Shown: positions 32,584 to 41,594, numbered from the stretch's first letter. The stretch is DNA of 45,030 nt from Candidatus Colinaster equi (GCA_018064425.1 JAGHVF010000015.1:1-45030); one strand, 5' to 3'. Notes: a model not told the origin generated them from the letters alone. Made by a program: numbers and translations.

Positions 32584-34401
32584 ATGATATCAAAGGAAAG
32601 CACGGTAAGAGAACTTTATGACACACCTGTCGGAAATGACATTATTAATAAACTACTGTTGTCGATGGGACTCAGCAGAAAACTGGTGAATAACGGAATT
32701 GTCGGCAGAATCAAGTTGTCAAAATTAGCAAATCTTACAAAGAAGAAATTAGGCTTAGGCTTTTGGGATTCATTCATTGATTTGGTTAATACCTGTACTG
32801 ATATTCCGGGACCGAAGGAGGGTTTGGTATCTGAACAATGGTGGAAAGAAGCTGTTTTTTATCAGATATATCCAAGAACGTTTTGTGATAGTAACGGTGA
32901 CGGCATCGGAGATTTGCAGGGTATAATATCCAAATTGGATTACCTTAAGGGACTTGGCGTGGATGCATTGTGGTTATCGCCTATATATGATTCGCCGAAT
33001 GATGATAATGGCTATGATATCAGAGATTACAGAAAAATAATGACAGAGTTTGGCGATATGGCAGATTTTGATGAACTGCTTGAAGAAGTTCACAAAAGAG
33101 GCATGAGAATAATACTCGATCTGGTTGTCAATCATACGTCAGATGAGCATGAATGGTTCAAAAATGCGCTTAAAGAACCAAAAAATAAGTACAGAGATTA
33201 CTATATTTTCAGGGATAAGCCAAATAATTGGACATCATTTTTTGCAGGTAGTGCATGGAATGAATATCCTGACATCAATAAATACGGATTGCATCTTTTC
33301 TCAAAGAAGCAGATGGATTTGAACTGGGATAACGAAGAAGTCAGAGCTGATGTTATCGACATGGTTAACTGGTGGTTAGATAAGGGAATCGATGGCTTCA
33401 GAATGGATGTTATCAATCTTATTTCCAAGAAGGAAGGCTTGCCGGACGGAGATTTGCTTATCGGAGATATGATGGCTGTCACCGGTATAGAACATTATTT
33501 CTACGGTCCCAATCTGCATAAGTATATCAAAGAGATAAAGGAAAAGGCATTTGCACCGCATAATGCTTTCTCTGTAGGTGAGACTCCCGGGTTGGGTATG
33601 CAGATGGCGAGATTGCTAACAGGTGAAGAACGTGGCGAGCTTGATATGATTTTTTCGTTTGATCATTTGGATGCACCGGGACATTCAAGATTCGATGATT
33701 ATAAGTATGACTTGAATTATTACAGAGATTATATTCTCGATTGGACGACAAATTATGGAAATAATTGTTGGATGAGTTTGTTCTATAACAATCATGATAA
33801 TCCGAAAATGGTTAGTAAAGTTGCGGGCAATGATGGCCATGAGCAGGAGATAATCAGATTGCTTGCCGTGATGCAGATGACTTTGAAAGGTACTCCGTTT
33901 GTGTATCAGGGCGAGGAAATGGGGATATGCAATTATGATTTTAAGTCGATGGATGATTTGGAGGATGTAGAATCCAAAGGTTTTTATAAGCGTTTTATAG
34001 ATGAGGGTAAGACGAAAGAAGAAGCGTTTAGACTTATTTTATCCGGTACAAGAGATCATGCACGTGTACCTATTCCGTGGGAAGAAAATATGACCTCAGG
34101 CAATAGATTTGTGAATACTCAAAAAGCGGATGAGAGTGTTACAAACGTATATAGGAGCCTTATTGCTTTACGAAAGGAACATAGAGAACTTATATACGGT
34201 GATTTGAAGGTGCTGGATAAATCAAAAGACAGATTTGTATATTCAAGAGGAGACAAATTCATTATTGATTGTAATCTTGGCAATACTAAGAAGAAAGCAT
34301 ATCATGTACCGGAAGGTTATTGCACAGTATTTCCTGAAAGTAAAATGCCATCCCTGTCAGAACTTGGACCGTATGAGACCAGAATCTATATTGCAAAATA
34401 A
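32584..34401 (+). CDS. GH13 alpha-glucosidase/oligo-1,6-glucosidase with N-terminal extension
   Basis: 605 residues. From residue 85 a full GH13 enzyme: WWKEAVFYQIYPRTFCDSNG, DALWLSPIYDSPNDDNGYDI, LVVNHTSDEHEWF, nucleophile in DGFRMDVINLI, acid/base glutamate in FSVGETPGLGMQ, and third acid in FYNNHDNPKM. The oligo-1,6-glucosidase subfamily hydrolyses short alpha-glucosides such as isomaltose or sucrose in the cytosol. The first 85 residues (STVRELYDTPVGNDIINKLL) are not part of that enzyme and resemble the short helical segment seen in some glycoside hydrolases of this group. AGGAGGG site; co-transcribed with yvcK. No sugar transporter is adjacent. Confidence 0.9.
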   Translation: MISKESTVRELYDTPVGNDIINKLLLSMGLSRKLVNNGIVGRIKLSKLANLTKKKLGLGFWDSFIDLVNTCTDIPGPKEGLVSEQWWKEAVFYQIYPRTFCDSNGDGIGDLQGIISKLDYLKGLGVDALWLSPIYDSPNDDNGYDIRDYRKIMTEFGDMADFDELLEEVHKRGMRIILDLVVNHTSDEHEWFKNALKEPKNKYRDYYIFRDKPNNWTSFFAGSAWNEYPDINKYGLHLFSKKQMDLNWDNEEVRADVIDMVNWWLDKGIDGFRMDVINLISKKEGLPDGDLLIGDMMAVTGIEHYFYGPNLHKYIKEIKEKAFAPHNAFSVGETPGLGMQMARLLTGEERGELDMIFSFDHLDAPGHSRFDDYKYDLNYYRDYILDWTTNYGNNCWMSLFYNNHDNPKMVSKVAGNDGHEQEIIRLLAVMQMTLKGTPFVYQGEEMGICNYDFKSMDDLEDVESKGFYKRFIDEGKTKEEAFRLILSGTRDHARVPIPWEENMTSGNRFVNTQKADESVTNVYRSLIALRKEHRELIYGDLKVLDKSKDRFVYSRGDKFIIDCNLGNTKKKAYHVPEGYCTVFPESKMPSLSELGPYETRIYIAK

Positions 34402-34435
34402 GGGTTGCATCTTATGCTACCAAGTGATAATATAA

Positions 34436-34526
34436 CGGCGTATACAACTGACGGAGATGCGATGAATAATCGTATGTGGAATTAACCACGTGAAGTATAT
34501 GAATAGTTAGCCGACCGTCTGGGCAC
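34436..34526 (+). ncRNA. ZTP (pfl) riboswitch
   Basis: Matches the ZTP aptamer: P1 arms CGTATAC (34439-34445) and GTATATG (34495-34501, one G-U pair), the conserved AACTGACGG (34446-34454), an inner hairpin GTGG/CCAC (34476-34489), and the 3' element GCCGACCGTCTGGGCA (34510-34525). GACGG (34450-34454) pairs with CCGTC (34515-34519) as the pseudoknot; the more usual GGCGG/CCGCC pair is replaced on both sides, a compensatory change that supports the call. The ligand is ZTP/ZMP (AICAR ribotides), which rises when 10-formyl-THF runs short. It stands before the purine genes at 34580 and 35306. Confidence 0.88.
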
Positions 34527-34556
34527 CGATTGCGGACCCAGTGCGTCGGCTTTTGT
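34510..34556 (+). terminator. Riboswitch-controlled terminator
   Basis: GCCGAC (34510-34515) pairs with GTCGGC (34545-34550) and CTGGG (34519-34523) with CCCAG (34537-34541), then TTTTGTTTT. The left arms overlap the aptamer's 3' pseudoknot strand, so ligand binding and terminator formation exclude each other: an ON switch for the purine genes. Confidence 0.88.
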
Positions 34557-34579
34557 TTTATATTCATAGGAGGACAATT

Positions 34580-35293
34580 ATGCAAAAAGAGAAAATTGAA
34601 AAGTTACTTGCTAACAATTCTTATCCGGGACGTGGAATAGTAATTGGCAAATCTTTGGACGGAAAGTATGCGGTTACTGCATATTTTATTATGGGAAGAA
34701 GTGTTAACAGTCGTAACAGAGTGTTTGTAGAGGACGGAGAAGGTATTAGAACACAGGCCTTTGATCCGAGCAAACTTGAAGATCCTTCACTTATAATCTA
34801 TGCTCCGGTTCGTGTGCTCGGCAATAAGACAATTGTTACCAACGGAGACCAGACAGATACAATTTATGACGGTATGGATAAGCAGCAGACTTTTGAACAG
34901 TCACTCAGATGCCGTGAGTTTGAACCTGACGGTCCGAATTATACACCTCGTATTTCAGGTGTAATGCATATTGAGAACGGTACATACAACTATGCAATGA
35001 GTATTCTTAAGAGCAACAACGGCAATCCTGCAGCTTGCAACAGATATACTTTTGCATACGAGAATCCGATTGCCGGCGAAGGCCATTTTATTCATACATA
35101 TATGAATGACGGTAATCCGCTTCCAAGCTTCGAAGGTGAGCCTGAGTGGATTGATATTGAGGGAGAGATAGATGATTTTACCAACAAATTGTGGACTAAC
35201 CTTAATGAAGATAATAAGGTGTCGCTTTTTGTAAGATATATTGATATTGCAACAGGTAAATATGAAACAAGAATAGTTAACAAGAATGCATAA
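34580..35293 (+). CDS. purO: IMP cyclohydrolase (PurO-like)
   Basis: 237 residues from the ATG at 34580, just after AGGAGG. NNSYPGRGIVIGKSLDG, AYFIMGRSVNSRNRVF, ALRC-like SLRCREFEPDGPNYTPRISG and FAYENPIAGEGHFIHTY are the conserved parts of the IMP_cyclohyd (PF07826) family first known from archaea. It closes FAICAR to IMP, the last step of de novo purine synthesis, a step that in most bacteria belongs to the N-terminal half of PurH. It partners with the downstream transformylase 12 bp away and is controlled by the ZTP riboswitch and its terminator. Confidence 0.9.
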   Translation: MQKEKIEKLLANNSYPGRGIVIGKSLDGKYAVTAYFIMGRSVNSRNRVFVEDGEGIRTQAFDPSKLEDPSLIIYAPVRVLGNKTIVTNGDQTDTIYDGMDKQQTFEQSLRCREFEPDGPNYTPRISGVMHIENGTYNYAMSILKSNNGNPAACNRYTFAYENPIAGEGHFIHTYMNDGNPLPSFEGEPEWIDIEGEIDDFTNKLWTNLNEDNKVSLFVRYIDIATGKYETRIVNKNA

Positions 35294-35305
35294 TAGGAGA
35301 TAGAT

Positions 35306-36484
35306 ATGAACGAATTTGAATTAAAGTACGGATGTAACCCTAATCAGAAGCCTGCAAAAATTTTTATGGAAGACGGAAGCGAATTGCCGATAGAAGTTCT
35401 TAACGGCAGACCGGGATATATTAATTTCCTTGATGCATTTAACGGTTGGCAGCTTGTTAAAGAGCTTAAAGAAGCAACAGGGCTTCCTGCAGCAACCAGC
35501 TTTAAGCATGTATCACCTGCAGGAGCTGCTATTGGCAGACCTCTTAGCGATACACTTAAGAAAATCTATTGGGTTGATGATCTTGGCGAACTTTCACCGC
35601 TTGCAAGTGCATATGCGAGAGCACGTGGCGCAGACAGAATGTCAAGCTTTGGTGATTTTATCGCATTGTCTGATGAGTGTGATGAATGTACGGCAAAGCT
35701 CATTAAGCGTGAAGTGTCAGACGGAGTTATTGCACCCGGATATACAAAAGAAGCTCTTGAGATTCTTAAGCAGAAGAAAAAAGGTAACTACAATGTGATT
35801 AAGATTGATCCTTCATATACACCTGCACCAATCGAGCATAAGCAGGTATATGGTGTGACATTTGAGCAGGGTAGAAATGAAATAAAGATTGAAGACAGTC
35901 TGCTTGAGAACGTGGTTACCAAGAATAAGGATTTACCACAGGCAATAAAGGATGATATGAAGATTGCATTGATTACTCTTAAATACACACAGTCTAATTC
36001 TGTATGTTATGTTAAAGACGGTCAGGCAATCGGTATCGGCGCAGGTCAGCAGTCGAGAGTACATTGTACACGCTTGGCCGGCAGTAAGGCTGATAACTGG
36101 ATGTTAAGACAATGTCCGAAGGTTATGAATCTTCAATTTGTTGATGGCTTGGGCAGAGCCGATAGAGACAATGCAATTGATAACTATATCGGCGAGGAAT
36201 ATATGGATGTTCTTAGCGAAGGCGCATGGCAGAAGATATTCAAGGTAAAGCCGGAAGTGTTTACCAAAGAAGAAAAAGTTGAATGGCTTTCAAAGATGGA
36301 TAACGCAGTTCTTGGTTCCGATGCATTCTTCCCATTCAGTGATAATGTTGAACGTGCCAAGAAAAGCGGCGTAAAATATATCGTACAGCCGGGCGGTTCG
36401 GTAAGAGATGACCTTGTTATTGAATGCGCCGATAAATATAACATGGTTATGGTATGCAATCAGGTAAGATTGTTCCACCACTAA
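35306..36484 (+). CDS. purH: AICAR transformylase (PurH C-terminal type, stand-alone)
   Basis: 392 residues, lacking the N-terminal cyclohydrolase half of classical PurH. Motifs of the formyltransferase: LKYGCNPNQKPA at the start, TSFKHVSPAGAAIG with the catalytic Lys-His pair, DRMSSFGDFIALSD, LKYTQSNSVCYVKDGQAIGIGAGQQSR and FFPFSDNVERA, ending IVQPGGSVRDDLVI. It transfers formyl from 10-formyl-THF to AICAR (ZMP), the very compound monitored by the upstream riboswitch. The product FAICAR goes to the IMP cyclohydrolase encoded just before. AGGAGATAG ribosome site. Confidence 0.93.
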   Translation: MNEFELKYGCNPNQKPAKIFMEDGSELPIEVLNGRPGYINFLDAFNGWQLVKELKEATGLPAATSFKHVSPAGAAIGRPLSDTLKKIYWVDDLGELSPLASAYARARGADRMSSFGDFIALSDECDECTAKLIKREVSDGVIAPGYTKEALEILKQKKKGNYNVIKIDPSYTPAPIEHKQVYGVTFEQGRNEIKIEDSLLENVVTKNKDLPQAIKDDMKIALITLKYTQSNSVCYVKDGQAIGIGAGQQSRVHCTRLAGSKADNWMLRQCPKVMNLQFVDGLGRADRDNAIDNYIGEEYMDVLSEGAWQKIFKVKPEVFTKEEKVEWLSKMDNAVLGSDAFFPFSDNVERAKKSGVKYIVQPGGSVRDDLVIECADKYNMVMVCNQVRLFHH

Positions 36485-36543
36485 TTGAAAAAAACAACTA
36501 AATTATTGTTGTAAAATATGCACAAAATGCCTGTCGATTTTGG

Positions 36544-36572
36544 TTGAAATTTAGCGCTTTTATTGATACAAT
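36544..36572 (+). promoter_or_regulatory. SigA-type promoter
   Basis: TTGAAA, 17-bp spacer, TACAAT, 38 bp before the start chosen for the EAL protein gene. It rules out the in-frame TTG at 36578 as a likely start, because the transcript would begin at about that base. Confidence 0.65.
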
Positions 36573-36610
36573 AGTCTTTGGATTATTCCATGGGGAAGAG
36601 GTTGGAGATT

Positions 36611-38359
36611 ATGGTTATAAATAAAGATAAGCAAGTTGATCAATTGACGGGCATTTTGTCTGTTACATCTTTTGAGAGAGATGTTCGTGAGTTGATTGAC
36701 AGTCATCCGGATAAAGTTTTTGCGATAGTAGAGCTTGATATTAACAGGCTTACTATGATTAATGAGTTATATGGATTGTCAGAGGGAGACAATCTGCTTA
36801 GATATATGGGTTCAACATTGCGAGATGTTTTGCGTGATGTGGAAGATTCTTCGTGCGCACGAATACAGGCAGACTTATTCGTGTTTGCATGTCCTTATGA
36901 CGAGAAGGTCATTGAGAATATTATTACTCTTATTGAACATTCCATTCGTAGATATAGTTTGATGCTTAATATTGATATTCTGGTTTCGTTCGGAATATAT
37001 AAGTGTGTAAAGCCCGAGCTTGAGGTTGCTTTGATGCGAGATAGAGCTAAGATGGCTCTTAAGACTGTAAAAGGCAATTATATTAAGCATTTTGCATATT
37101 ATGATGAAAAGATGCATGACAAGATTGTGCGTGAACAAGAGATTACGCAGAACATGAATCATGCATTGAAAAACAGAGAATTTGTCGTATATTTTCAACC
37201 GAAGCATTCGTTGGATGATGAGAGTATCATAGGTGCTGAGGCACTTGTTAGATGGAACAGTCCTCAGAAAGGTATGATTAGTCCGGGAGAATTTGTTCCG
37301 CTGTTTGAAGAGAACGGATTCATCATGAAGATTGATACTTTTGTGTGGGAGGAATCATGCAAATTTATCAGAAAGAGTCTTGATGCCGGATTACCAATTA
37401 AGCCGGTGAGCGTTAATGTATCAAGAATTAATCTGTATAATCCGGAGCTTTGTGAGATACTTAATTCCTTGGTGAAAGAATACAATATCCCGTATGAGAT
37501 GTTGGAACTCGAATTTACAGAGAGTGCATATACCGACAATCCGCAATTGATGTTGCAGACTATGAACACTCTTCAGCAGATGGGATTCAAGGTGGAGATG
37601 GATGATTTCGGTTCGGGGTATTCTTCTCTTAATATGCTTAAAGATGTGCCTGTAGATGTATTGAAAATAGATTTGAGATTCCTCGACAAATCAGAAGATT
37701 CCGAGAAGGCAACGGCCATTGTATCTGCGGTTGTCAGAATGGCAAAGTGGCTTGGAATATCATCGATTATCGAAGGCGTTGAGACAAAGGAACAGATTAG
37801 CTTCCTTAAGAGTATTGGTTGTACAATGGTTCAGGGATATTATTTCTCTAAGCCGATGCCGCAGGATGATTACATTGAATATATCAAGAAATACAGTATG
37901 ATAGAGAAATCCGGCAAACAGCCGCATTTGGATACGGCATATATTGATATTTCTCCTGATGCATTTTGGAAAAATGTTGAAGAACATGAGAATGATCTTA
38001 CCGCACTTTTTTCTGCATATGCATTATATGAGATGTATGATGGAGTTGAAGAGACGATACGTACCTCAGAGTCATATTACGAATTGTTTCATACCAATAG
38101 AAATGAGCATTATGAAAACAGAGGATCTTCGAGATTGAGAGTTTATGAAGAAGATCGACCGTTAGTAGGTGCGATGTTGGAACAGGCCGGCACAGGTAAG
38201 GGTGTTGGAGAAGCGGTATTCAGGCGTATGTGCCATGACGGTTCAATTGTTTGGATACATGCTAAAGCCAAATTGCTTGGAATGAACGGAAAGTCAAAGG
38301 TATTTTTTGTCGGCTTGAATGATGTAAGCAGATATATTAATAGTATTCCTAATATGTAA
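36611..38359 (+). CDS. Cyclic-di-GMP phosphodiesterase: degenerate GGDEF, EAL, PAS
   Basis: 582 residues from the ATG at 36611 (ATG 36590 is possible). Residues 1-165: GGDEF-type fold (LTGILSVTSFERDV) but the signature is replaced by QADLF, so it is not a cyclase. Residues about 175-425: EAL domain with catalytic residues kept: EALVRW, SVNVSR, LEFTESAY, DDFGSGYSSL, VLKIDLRF, IIEGVET and VQGYYFSKPMP, so c-di-GMP hydrolysis to pGpG is expected. The last 115 residues resemble a PAS_3 fold (FRRMCHDGSIVWIHAKAKLL). No membrane segment; a cytosolic enzyme with the sensor at its C-terminus, the reverse of the usual order. Confidence 0.88.
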   Translation: MVINKDKQVDQLTGILSVTSFERDVRELIDSHPDKVFAIVELDINRLTMINELYGLSEGDNLLRYMGSTLRDVLRDVEDSSCARIQADLFVFACPYDEKVIENIITLIEHSIRRYSLMLNIDILVSFGIYKCVKPELEVALMRDRAKMALKTVKGNYIKHFAYYDEKMHDKIVREQEITQNMNHALKNREFVVYFQPKHSLDDESIIGAEALVRWNSPQKGMISPGEFVPLFEENGFIMKIDTFVWEESCKFIRKSLDAGLPIKPVSVNVSRINLYNPELCEILNSLVKEYNIPYEMLELEFTESAYTDNPQLMLQTMNTLQQMGFKVEMDDFGSGYSSLNMLKDVPVDVLKIDLRFLDKSEDSEKATAIVSAVVRMAKWLGISSIIEGVETKEQISFLKSIGCTMVQGYYFSKPMPQDDYIEYIKKYSMIEKSGKQPHLDTAYIDISPDAFWKNVEEHENDLTALFSAYALYEMYDGVEETIRTSESYYELFHTNRNEHYENRGSSRLRVYEEDRPLVGAMLEQAGTGKGVGEAVFRRMCHDGSIVWIHAKAKLLGMNGKSKVFFVGLNDVSRYINSIPNM

Positions 38360-38367
38360 TAAAACCT

Positions 38368-38401
38368 AAAGCTTTGAAGAGTAACACTTCAAAGCTTTTT
38401 T
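38368..38401 (+). terminator. Intrinsic terminator
   Basis: AAAGCTTTGAAG pairs perfectly with CTTCAAAGCTTT (12 bp), then a T-run; closes the EAL gene. Confidence 0.92.
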
Positions 38402-38435
38402 GTTCTGCAATTATGGTGTCTCATTTTAAGATATA

Positions 38436-38444
38436 TGATATAAT
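38436..38444 (+). promoter_or_regulatory. Extended -10 promoter
   Basis: TG-A-TATAAT with weak -35 sequence, 65 bp upstream of the nucleotidyltransferase start. Confidence 0.5.
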
Positions 38445-38509
38445 ATGCAAGGTGTTTGGGCGGTAGAGCCGTTTGAACGTTAAAATTACTCTTTTTGGAG
38501 GACAATGAT

Positions 38510-39439
38510 ATGAGTAGTACAAAAGAACCGGTACTTGTAATAATGGCTGCAGGAATGGGAAGTCGTTACGGCGGATTGAAACAAATCGATCCCGTTGATG
38601 AGCAGGGCAATATAATTATTGATTTTAGTATATATGATGCGGTAAAAGCCGGATTTAAGACAATTGTTTTTATTATTAAGCATCAAATAGAAGAAGAGTT
38701 CAAACGTTCTATCGGCGATAGAATCGGAAAATATGTTAATGTCAAATATGTATATCAGGAACTTGATAAATTGCCACAGGGATATTCGGTGCCTGAAGGC
38801 CGTGTTAAACCGTTTGGTACAGGTCATGCTATATTGTGCGCAAAAGATACAATTGACGGACCGTTCGCAGTAATCAATGCAGATGATTACTATGGAAGAC
38901 ATGCTTTTGAGACCATTTATAATTTCTTAACGAATTCAGAGGATGATGATAAATACAGATATGCGATGGTTGGCTACAAGCTTCATAATACATTAACCGA
39001 GAATGGCCATGTAGCTCGAGGTGTATGCGAAGTAGATGATAATGGCAATCTTGTAAGTATCACAGAGAGAACACGTATTGAGAAACATGGTGAAGATGCC
39101 GAATATACTACAGATGATGGCGCAACCTGGAAAAAACTTGATAAGGAAACTCTTGTTTCAATGAACATGTGGGGATTCAGTAATAGCCTTATGGGTGAAC
39201 TGGAGAACAGATTCGTTGATTTCTTGAATAATGAATTGCCTAAGAATACTGAAAAAGCTGAATACTTTTTACCGTTTGTAGTTGATGATTTGCTAAAGGA
39301 AAACAAAGCGACTGCAAAAGTTTTGCCGACACCGGATGTATGGCATGGTGTAACTTATAAAGAAGATAAGCCACAGGTAATGGCTGCTATCAAGGAACTT
39401 AAGGAACAGGGGATGTATCCTGATGTTTTGTGGGCTTAA
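38510..39439 (+). CDS. Sugar-nucleotide-type nucleotidyltransferase
   Basis: 309 residues from the ATG at 38510 (GGAGG 8 bp before; the TTG at 38495 overlaps that site). The N-terminus VIMAAGMGSRYGGLKQ is the GxGxR nucleotide loop of NDP-sugar pyrophosphorylases, and FAVINADDYYG holds the metal aspartate. VKPFGTGHAILCAKD is the sugar/base loop. The family couples NTPs to sugar phosphates or related compounds; the exact sugar is not readable. Followed 15 bp later by zinc-ribbon membrane protein genes, probably co-transcribed. Confidence 0.85.
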   Translation: MSSTKEPVLVIMAAGMGSRYGGLKQIDPVDEQGNIIIDFSIYDAVKAGFKTIVFIIKHQIEEEFKRSIGDRIGKYVNVKYVYQELDKLPQGYSVPEGRVKPFGTGHAILCAKDTIDGPFAVINADDYYGRHAFETIYNFLTNSEDDDKYRYAMVGYKLHNTLTENGHVARGVCEVDDNGNLVSITERTRIEKHGEDAEYTTDDGATWKKLDKETLVSMNMWGFSNSLMGELENRFVDFLNNELPKNTEKAEYFLPFVVDDLLKENKATAKVLPTPDVWHGVTYKEDKPQVMAAIKELKEQGMYPDVLWA

Positions 39440-39454
39440 TCTGTTAGGGATAAT

Positions 39455-40258
39455 ATGAGTGAAAAGATAATTAAGTGTTCAAATTGCGGCGCACAGATTG
39501 ATGTGAATGTAAGCAAATGTCCATATTGCGGCTACATTAATGAAACGGGTGCAGAGAAGCAATATATGGGAGAACTTAAAAAAGTTCGCGAAGATATGGA
39601 TGTTTTGGATGAAGAAGCATCTGCAGAGTATAAGCGCAGTTTGAGCAAGGGAGTGAAGATTGCTATCATCGTGGCTGCTGTTGTCGTGCTTATCAGTTTG
39701 ATAATCTGGGGAGTGTCCTGCCTGATAAACAAAAGTATTGAGCAGAATGATACAGCCGAAATGATGGAAGAGCTTCGAGTGAGCAGAGAGCTGATACCGA
39801 AAATCGAAGAGAAGTATGTTGCCGGTGATTTTGCCGAAGCATATAAGCTTATGTGTTCAACGGATGTATATATCGGAAGCTATGGCTATGAGCATTATAG
39901 TACTATTGATGCGTATGCTCATTATAGATATATTAGTGATATCTATTTGCCGATATATAAGGAAGGCAGATGTGGCAAGCGCGAATTTACGGAATTATTT
40001 TTGAATTGTTCGTATTACTATTACAGATGTTACGAGAACACATTGAATCCCGATTCGGAGTATTATGACAGAGATTTAGCCTTTTTTGAATCGCTGCGAG
40101 ATGAGTGCGTTAATGATATTTTGTTTGATCATATGGGATATACGGATGAAGAGATGCAGTCATATGCGGCCGAACTTAATGCCGGCAGATATATTGAACG
40201 AAAAAATGGTACTAAAATAAGCAAAAAGAATTATTCAAGATATAAAAGCGTTTATTGA
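39455..40258 (+). CDS. Zinc-ribbon, single-pass membrane protein A
   Basis: 267 residues: a zinc ribbon at the N-terminus (CSNCGAQ...CPYCGYINETG, residues 8-31), a helical charged linker, one membrane segment (about residues 70-93, IAIIVAAVVVLISLIIWGVSCL), then about 170 residues outside, Tyr-rich with helical repeats and SKKNYSRYKSVY at the end. The ribbon should be cytosolic. No enzyme motif. Same plan as the next gene 18 bp away, so the two look like diverged duplicates. The following 142-residue gene has the anchor and outer domain but no ribbon. Function unknown. Confidence 0.7.
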   Translation: MSEKIIKCSNCGAQIDVNVSKCPYCGYINETGAEKQYMGELKKVREDMDVLDEEASAEYKRSLSKGVKIAIIVAAVVVLISLIIWGVSCLINKSIEQNDTAEMMEELRVSRELIPKIEEKYVAGDFAEAYKLMCSTDVYIGSYGYEHYSTIDAYAHYRYISDIYLPIYKEGRCGKREFTELFLNCSYYYYRCYENTLNPDSEYYDRDLAFFESLRDECVNDILFDHMGYTDEEMQSYAAELNAGRYIERKNGTKISKKNYSRYKSVY

Positions 40259-40276
40259 TATTGTGCGGAGATTGAA

Positions 40277-41026
40277 ATGAAATGTGAGTTTTGCGGAGAT
40301 AATCTTAATATCGAAGATGAGGTTTGCCCACACTGCGGTAAGCCGAACGCAAGCGCGTTAAAACATAACGCGGATATGCATCGTTACAAGATGGAATTTG
40401 ATGCGACCAAGGAAGAAGTACTTGGCAACAGCAAAAGATTTAATGCAAAAACGGCGCGTATTGCAATTATCTGCGGAATGGTAGCTTGCATAGCAGTACT
40501 TTGTACCGTTAGGTATAAATTGTATGATATAGAAAGCAAATTGGATAATCTTAGAATTAAGACACATGCAAAGACATATATGGCACAGCTTGATATGTAT
40601 GAACAAAACAGAGATTATCTGGGACTGTCGGATTATGTAAAAGGCAATGGTTTGGGCAGTGTATATAAGACAGCTTTGGAAAGCTATGAAGACATCATTT
40701 ACTGCTCAAATGGCTATTACTATATTTATATGGATACCTTGCATATTATTGACGACAGTAAAAATAAAAGCATGACAAATGCCGAATACTGTAATCAAAT
40801 TGCTCGATATGTTAACAACATAATGGAATATTCGGAAACAGGGAGATACTCAAAGAAGAAGTATTATACTGACGCTCATATAGCATATGTGCATGATATG
40901 CGAAGTGATATCGAAAATTTGTTTATTACATATTTCGGCTTTGATAAAGATAATGTGGCTGAGATATGGGATATGGATTCATCAAGGTTATCCGTGAGGA
41001 TGAATGATTATCTTAACGAAGATTGA
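40277..41026 (+). CDS. Zinc-ribbon, single-pass membrane protein B
   Basis: 249 residues with the plan of its upstream neighbour: zinc ribbon CEFCGDN...CPHCGKPN (residues 3-24), a linker of about 40 residues, one membrane segment (about 66-84, IAIICGMVACIAVLC), then an outer helical domain with many Tyr and Asn (SNGYYYIYMDTLHI). It has the same length of outer region and a similar final acidic stretch as protein A, indicating an ancient duplication. The ATG at 40277 follows GCGGAG. No terminator separates it from proteins A and C. Confidence 0.7.
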   Translation: MKCEFCGDNLNIEDEVCPHCGKPNASALKHNADMHRYKMEFDATKEEVLGNSKRFNAKTARIAIICGMVACIAVLCTVRYKLYDIESKLDNLRIKTHAKTYMAQLDMYEQNRDYLGLSDYVKGNGLGSVYKTALESYEDIIYCSNGYYYIYMDTLHIIDDSKNKSMTNAEYCNQIARYVNNIMEYSETGRYSKKKYYTDAHIAYVHDMRSDIENLFITYFGFDKDNVAEIWDMDSSRLSVRMNDYLNED

Positions 41027-41083
41027 GACCATAGCATTGTGTGACGTTATATGATTGTTTAGTAGTATGATTGTGAGAAAAAG

Positions 41084-41512
41084 ATGAAGAGAAATATTCA
41101 AAATGACAATTTTACCGTTTTTACGAATATAATCATTGCATTACTGGCTGTTGCAATTGTATGTCTGACAATAGTGATTACTTCACGGTTGGTGAAAGGC
41201 AGATATGTATATACCGTAGAACCGCGAAGCCTACATTATGAAGCAGTAAACGGTGAGTATACATATTTATTGGAAAACAAATTAAGAAACGAAGCAGCAG
41301 GTTTGACAAGTGAAAATAATCCGGAGTATATACCGTATTATGCGTTGGCAGATTATTATTTGGCAGCAAGCAGATATAAGGTATATATGACAATGAATGA
41401 TTCGCAGGGAATGAATACGCAGCGTAAAATAATGAATGAAGCTGTATCAAAAATGGATGCTCTTGATTATTGCACACAAGACATAAACGAACTGTTTGGA
41501 ATCGATGTTTAG
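41084..41512 (+). CDS. Single-pass membrane protein C of the same cluster
   Basis: 142 residues: a short cytosolic start (MKRNIQNDNFTVF), one membrane segment (about 15-37, NIIIALLAVAIVCLTIVITSRL) and an outside region of about 105 residues with helical repeats rich in Tyr and Ala (YYALADYYLAASRYKVYM). It has no zinc ribbon. The outer part resembles the helical Tyr-rich regions of proteins A and B in composition, suggesting a complex of three anchored proteins. Ribosome site weak (GAGAAAAAG). Function unknown. Confidence 0.6.
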   Translation: MKRNIQNDNFTVFTNIIIALLAVAIVCLTIVITSRLVKGRYVYTVEPRSLHYEAVNGEYTYLLENKLRNEAAGLTSENNPEYIPYYALADYYLAASRYKVYMTMNDSQGMNTQRKIMNEAVSKMDALDYCTQDINELFGIDV

Positions 41513-41594
41513 ATTGCAGGATTAAAAGAAAAACACTTTTTTTGAAAAAAGTGCTGGAATAGTTTGTAATAACGTGGTAACATAGTTAAGCAAT

